From the NCBI RefSeq assembly GCF_020176955.2, contig NZ_JAIUCZ020000005.1, positions 651,755-715,754 on the forward strand: a DNA stretch of 64,000 nucleotides, given 5' to 3'. Numbering within the stretch: position 1 is the first letter of the stretch; each line of letters opens with the position of its first letter. Shown piece after piece: positions 60,849-64,000 of this stretch. The translations under genes were made by a program, and so were the position numbers. This DNA is from Nocardia sp. alder85J (GTDB taxonomy: Bacteria > Actinomycetota > Actinomycetes > Mycobacteriales > Mycobacteriaceae). The notes under the pieces were generated by a model, which was given only the letters and a program-made list of their open reading frames with translations, was not told the origin of the DNA and did no database searches.

Positions 60849-61289
60849 TCAAGCTGTGCCGTCGGCAACCCATTCCGCAACGGGCCGCAGTCGGGCCGCC
60901 GCATTGATCAGATCTGCCACGTCGCGCAGGAAAGCGCCGACCCGCGATGCGAACTCATCGGCACGTGCCGCGTCGACCGGCCGGTCCAGTCCGGCCTCCA
61001 GCGCCGCCCTGGTCTCGGAATGGGAGCTGAAGTAGTCCGCCCACATCACGAATTCCGGCGCCGCCTGCTGCATCAGCACCCAGGCGTTGCGCGACCGCGC
61101 CCGGGGTGCGCGATCGGCATTCGTGAGCGCGAGCACCGCACCCGCGCCGCGCAGGGCGGCCAGATACGCGGTGCGGAAACGCTCCTGTGGATCCGGCTCC
61201 GCCCCGGCCTGAAGCAGCAGTCCGTCCGCACGATCCAGTAACCCGCCTGCGCGCCCGGAATACGCCGGGCGCTCCACTCGACCTGCCAT
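60849..61289 (-). CDS. SAV_6107-type HEPN-domain protein
   Basis: A 146-residue all-helical protein resembling the SAV_6107-like HEPN family. RFRTAYLAALRGAGAVLAL and RNAWVLMQQAAPEFVMWADY are the core helices. The RNase motif R-x4-6-H of toxin HEPN proteins is not seen, so a catalytic role is doubtful. ATG 61289 follows GGAGGAA. It is divergent from the acetyltransferase and upstream of DUF3040, a conserved placement with no known role. Confidence 0.75.
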   Translation of the reverse strand: MAGRVERPAYSGRAGGLLDRADGLLLQAGAEPDPQERFRTAYLAALRGAGAVLALTNADRAPRARSRNAWVLMQQAAPEFVMWADYFSSHSETRAALEAGLDRPVDAARADEFASRVGAFLRDVADLINAAARLRPVAEWVADGTA

Positions 61290-61530
61290 TGCCGTTCCTC
61301 CAGCCCATCTCATGCCCGCGGCCCGCGATCAGCGCCGTGCCAGGTCTTTTCCCGGCGTGTCCGGCGAACGCGACCCCCGGACGACCCGGCAGCACCGCCG
61401 GCGGAGCAAACCGACCGCACGGGCATACAGCGGACATCCAAGGGACCGAACAGGCATTCGAATGTTCGACAGGTGTGAATATAGAGTCGACCACCGACAA
61501 ACTCGGATCACGAGAGCCGCGCCGACCCAT

Positions 61531-62157
61531 ATGACCGCCGCCAGACCCCGCTCCACCCCAGCCCCCGTCGTCGTCGACCTGTCCGTCACGGCGCTGCGTG
61601 CCCGGCTGCACGACGCGCTCTCGATCTACGTCGCGGCGATGGACTATCCGCGCGGCACCGAATACCACCGGGCGCCGATGTGGACCGAGCACACCACCCG
61701 CCCCGGCTGGCAGGCCGTCGGCGCCGTGCTGCCCGACGACAGCGGCTCGGTCGACCTGCGCACCTCACCACTGGTCGCGATCGCCTACGGCTACCACGGC
61801 GCCCAGCACCAGTGGTGGCATCAGCAGGTGCACAACGGGATGCGCCGCAGCGGCTGGCCGGAATACGCCATCCGGGAACTGCTCTCGGACTATTTCGAAC
61901 TCACCGAACTGCATGTGCACCCCGCCGCGCAGGGCCTCGGCATCGGCGAGAAACTGCTGGTACGGCTGTTACAGGACCGGCCGGAGCGGGCGGCGCTGCT
62001 GTCCACCCCCGAGGTGGAACACGAGGACAACCGGGCCTGGCGGCTGTACCGCCGGCAGGGATTCACCGATGTGGTGCGGCATTTCGTGTTCGCGGGCGAC
62101 ACCCGGCGCTTCGCCGTGCTCGGCCGGCGATTGCCGCTGGAAGAATCGCCGCGGTGA
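61531..62157 (+). CDS. GNAT-family N-acetyltransferase
   Basis: A 208-residue acetyltransferase. The acetyl-CoA motif is HPAAQGLGIGEKLLVRLL (RxxGxG-like) near residue 135. NRAWRLYRRQGFTDVVRHF is the C-terminal GNAT block. The substrate is unknown. ATG 61531 is taken from the start of similarity; the frame is open upstream. The stop overlaps the next start as GTGA. In Mtb, Rv2170 is a GNAT in the same region near mraZ. Confidence 0.85.
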   Translation: MTAARPRSTPAPVVVDLSVTALRARLHDALSIYVAAMDYPRGTEYHRAPMWTEHTTRPGWQAVGAVLPDDSGSVDLRTSPLVAIAYGYHGAQHQWWHQQVHNGMRRSGWPEYAIRELLSDYFELTELHVHPAAQGLGIGEKLLVRLLQDRPERAALLSTPEVEHEDNRAWRLYRRQGFTDVVRHFVFAGDTRRFAVLGRRLPLEESPR

Positions 62158-63734
62158 CGATCCTCGTCCTCGGTTCCGGCCACAACGCCCTGGTGGCCGC
62201 GTGCTACCTGGCCCGCGCCGGACAGCCCGTGGAAGTGCTGGAACGCGACGAGGTGCTCGGCGGCGCGGTGTCGACGGTGCCGCGTTTCCCCGGCCACCTG
62301 GTCGACCGCGGCTCCTCGGCGCACATCATGATCCGGCACACCGGCATCGTCGAGGAACTCGACCTCGCCCGTCACGGCCTGGAGTACATCGACTGCGACC
62401 CCTGGGGTTTCGCACCCGGCGCGCCGCCGCTGGTGTTCCACCGCGACCTCGACCGCACTTGCGCCTCGATCGAGGCCGCCTGCGGTGCCCGCGACGCCGA
62501 CGCCTACCGGCGTTTCGTGCGGATCTGGGCGCCGCGCGCGGAACGGGTGCTGCGCGCCTTCGCCGGCCCGCCCGGCCCCGGCCGTTTCGTGAAGTCGTTC
62601 TGGGGGCTTGACATGAACGGCACCGGCGCCCGCCCGAGCGCGGCCGCCGGCAGCGCGCTGTCCCGCGATTTCCTGCAACCCGGCGACGCCCTGCTCGACG
62701 AATACTTCGACAGCGAGCGGCTGAAGGCGGCGCTGGCCTGGTTCGGCGCCCAGTCCGGACCCCCGATGTCCGAACCCGGCACCGCGTCGATGGTCGGCTT
62801 CGCCGCCGCGATGCACACCCTGCCGCCCGGCCGCGCGGTCGGCGGCAGCGGTGCGCTCACCGCCGCGCTGGCGTCCCGCCTGCGCGCCGACGGCGGTGTC
62901 GTGACCGCCGGCGATGCCGTCACCGAACTGCGCCGGACCGCCGGCGGCTGGCGAGTGCGCACCGCGGCCGGCCGAGACCTGGCCGCCACCACCGTGATCG
63001 CGGGCACCCACATCCTGACCACCCTGGACCTGTTGCAGCGCGGCGGTTTCGACCCGGCCGTGCTCGCGGACTGGCGCCGCCGCATCCGCGTCGGCCCCGG
63101 CATCGGCATGGTGGTGCGCGCGGCCACCAGCGCCCTGCCGCACTATCCGGGCGCCGACGCGGCCGAATCCGCCCGCGGCCTGCAACTGCTGGCCACCGAT
63201 CGGCAGCAGCTGCGCCTGGCCCACGGCGCCGCCCTGGCCGGCTGCCTGCCACCGCGCCCGGTGGTGCTGGCGATGAGTTTCAGCGCGCTCGACCCCTCGA
63301 TCGCCCCACCGGGACAACACCAGCTCTCACTGTGGTCGCAGTGGCATCCCTACCGCCTCGCCGACGGCACCGACTGGACCGCGCACGCCGACCGCGAGGC
63401 GGACCGCATCATCGCCGAAGTCGAGGCGGTCGCGCCGGGCTTCGCCGGCACCGTGCTGGACCGCCACGTCCAGACCCCCGCCGACCTGGAACGCGAACTG
63501 GGCCTGCGCGGCGGCAACGTGATGCACGTGGAGATGTCCCTGGACCAGATGTTCTTCTGGCGCCCCCTGCCGGAACTGTCCGGCCAGCGTGTCCCCGGCG
63601 CCCCCGGCCTCTACCTCACCGGCGCCTCCACCCACCCCGGCGGCGGCGTCTCCGGCGCCAGCGGTCGCACCGCCGCCCACCTGGTCCTCCGCGACCTCAC
63701 CCGCCCGCGCCTGCTCCGCCGCGCCCGCCGATGA
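62154..63734 (+). CDS. Phytoene-desaturase-like FAD oxidoreductase
   Basis: A 526-residue flavoprotein of the NAD(P)/FAD-dependent phytoene-dehydrogenase type. The dinucleotide loop is LVLGSGHNALVAACYLARAG. VLERDEVLGGAVST follows, and the C-terminal FAD motif is GLYLTGASTHPGGGVSGASG. GTG 62154 overlaps the acetyltransferase stop. Family members act on carotenoids or other polyprenoids, but no other carotenoid gene is visible in the window, so the substrate is open. The stop overlaps the next start as ATGA. Confidence 0.86.
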   Translation: MTILVLGSGHNALVAACYLARAGQPVEVLERDEVLGGAVSTVPRFPGHLVDRGSSAHIMIRHTGIVEELDLARHGLEYIDCDPWGFAPGAPPLVFHRDLDRTCASIEAACGARDADAYRRFVRIWAPRAERVLRAFAGPPGPGRFVKSFWGLDMNGTGARPSAAAGSALSRDFLQPGDALLDEYFDSERLKAALAWFGAQSGPPMSEPGTASMVGFAAAMHTLPPGRAVGGSGALTAALASRLRADGGVVTAGDAVTELRRTAGGWRVRTAAGRDLAATTVIAGTHILTTLDLLQRGGFDPAVLADWRRRIRVGPGIGMVVRAATSALPHYPGADAAESARGLQLLATDRQQLRLAHGAALAGCLPPRPVVLAMSFSALDPSIAPPGQHQLSLWSQWHPYRLADGTDWTAHADREADRIIAEVEAVAPGFAGTVLDRHVQTPADLERELGLRGGNVMHVEMSLDQMFFWRPLPELSGQRVPGAPGLYLTGASTHPGGGVSGASGRTAAHLVLRDLTRPRLLRRARR

Positions 63735-64000
63735 CCACCACCCCGGTCGACCCCGACCCGACGGCACCCGCACCGGACACCGACGCCGTTCCCGCCGCAC
63801 CCCCACCCGGCCGCCGGACCCCACACCCGGTGACGATGTCAGCCAGACCCGAAACCCGTTCGGCCGCAGCACAATTCACCGGCTCACCTCCAACCGCGGC
63901 ACCGCCACAGGCGTCCACCACACGGCCGAGCAGCAAGACGGAATCCTCCGCCAACGCCGAGCCGTCCAGCGCGGCACAGCCGTCCAGCGCGGCACAGCCG
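63731..64000 (+). CDS. 5' end of a proline-rich protein, cut by the window
   Basis: Only the first 90 codons are seen. The ATG at 63731 overlaps the flavoprotein stop as ATGA. The sequence is Pro/Ala/Thr/Ser-rich with no domain yet, and ends with an 18-base repeat giving SSAAQP twice. A disordered N-terminal tail of a larger protein is likely. In the related Mtb region a polyprenyl synthase and a mannosyltransferase follow, but nothing here proves either. Confidence 0.55.
   Translation, partial: MTTTPVDPDPTAPAPDTDAVPAAPPPGRRTPHPVTMSARPETRSAAAQFTGSPPTAAPPQASTTRPSSKTESSANAEPSSAAQPSSAAQP

Noticed and set aside
61455..61470. A possible LexA/SOS box (CATTCGAATGTTCGAC) before the acetyltransferase gene
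   Set aside because: The actinobacterial box needs TCGAAC and GTTCGA halves four bases apart; here the halves overlap, and the gene is not a repair gene.
1..64000. tRNA or rRNA genes, CRISPR arrays, insertion sequences, prophage or toxin-antitoxin pairs
   Set aside because: Read for these on both strands; no cloverleaf ends, spaced repeats, transposase motifs or terminal inverted repeats were seen by eye. A covariance-model search would be decisive for small RNAs.

Overview
The window is about 70% G+C, with frequent GTG starts and almost every frame open on both strands. Its gene content points to a mycolic-acid-producing actinobacterium (Mycobacteriales), most like Nocardia or a close relative. 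The evidence is an Emb arabinosyltransferase, a complete Mce/YrbE lipid-import operon, Wag31/DivIVA, SepF, a meso-diaminopimelate-type MurE, a large eukaryote-like IleRS behind a T-box leader, and a mycofactocin-type dehydrogenase. The genus is inferred from gene content, not from a marker gene. I found no rRNA, tRNA, CRISPR array, insertion sequence or phage gene.

Region 1 (1-9.9 kb) is accessory metabolism: a PhzF-family isomerase, a CtpE-like P-type ATPase diverging from a TetR regulator, and a minus-strand molybdenum-hydroxylase operon. The operon order is large, medium, small, CoxG-like, then a mycofactocin-type short-chain dehydrogenase. The large subunit does not carry the active-site loop of carbon monoxide dehydrogenases, so its substrate is unknown.

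Region 2 (9.9-22.8 kb) is a minus-strand lipid-uptake unit. A P450 is followed by mceA-B-C-D-E-F, an Mce-associated protein, then yrbEA and yrbEB. The permease pair is therefore last, whereas the usual order starts with yrbEA-yrbEB. Upstream lie a TetR gene and a divergent alpha/beta hydrolase that share a strong double palindrome.

Region 3 (22.8-34.4 kb) is envelope and housekeeping. It holds two overlapping lipoprotein genes, lspA-rluD-type synthase-membrane protein, a single emb gene, an Mtb12-like lipoprotein, dinB, galU and an NlpC/P60 hydrolase. Perfect hairpins separate most convergent units.

Region 4 (34.6-60.8 kb) is the division and cell-wall (dcw) cluster, all on the minus strand. 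In transcription order it runs DUF3040, mraZ, rsmH, ftsL, pbpB, murE, murF, mraY, murD, ftsW, murG, murC, ftsQ, ftsZ, pgeF, yggS, sepF, yggT, wag31, a small membrane protein, and ileS with its T-box. Most genes from rsmH to ftsQ overlap by ATGA or GTGA, which suggests translational coupling. mraZ is preceded by its own 10-bp-spaced operator. A perfect hairpin ends the transcript after ftsZ. Together these genes make lipid II and build the septum (FtsZ, SepF, FtsQ, FtsW, PbpB) and the growing pole (Wag31).

Region 5 (60.8-64 kb) has a HEPN-fold protein, then a plus-strand set of a GNAT acetyltransferase, a phytoene-desaturase-like flavoprotein and the start of a gene cut by the window edge.

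The observations most worth checking are the reversed-order mce operon, the molybdenum hydroxylase coupled to a mycofactocin dehydrogenase, and a second GTGGG array upstream of mraZ in the opposite orientation.
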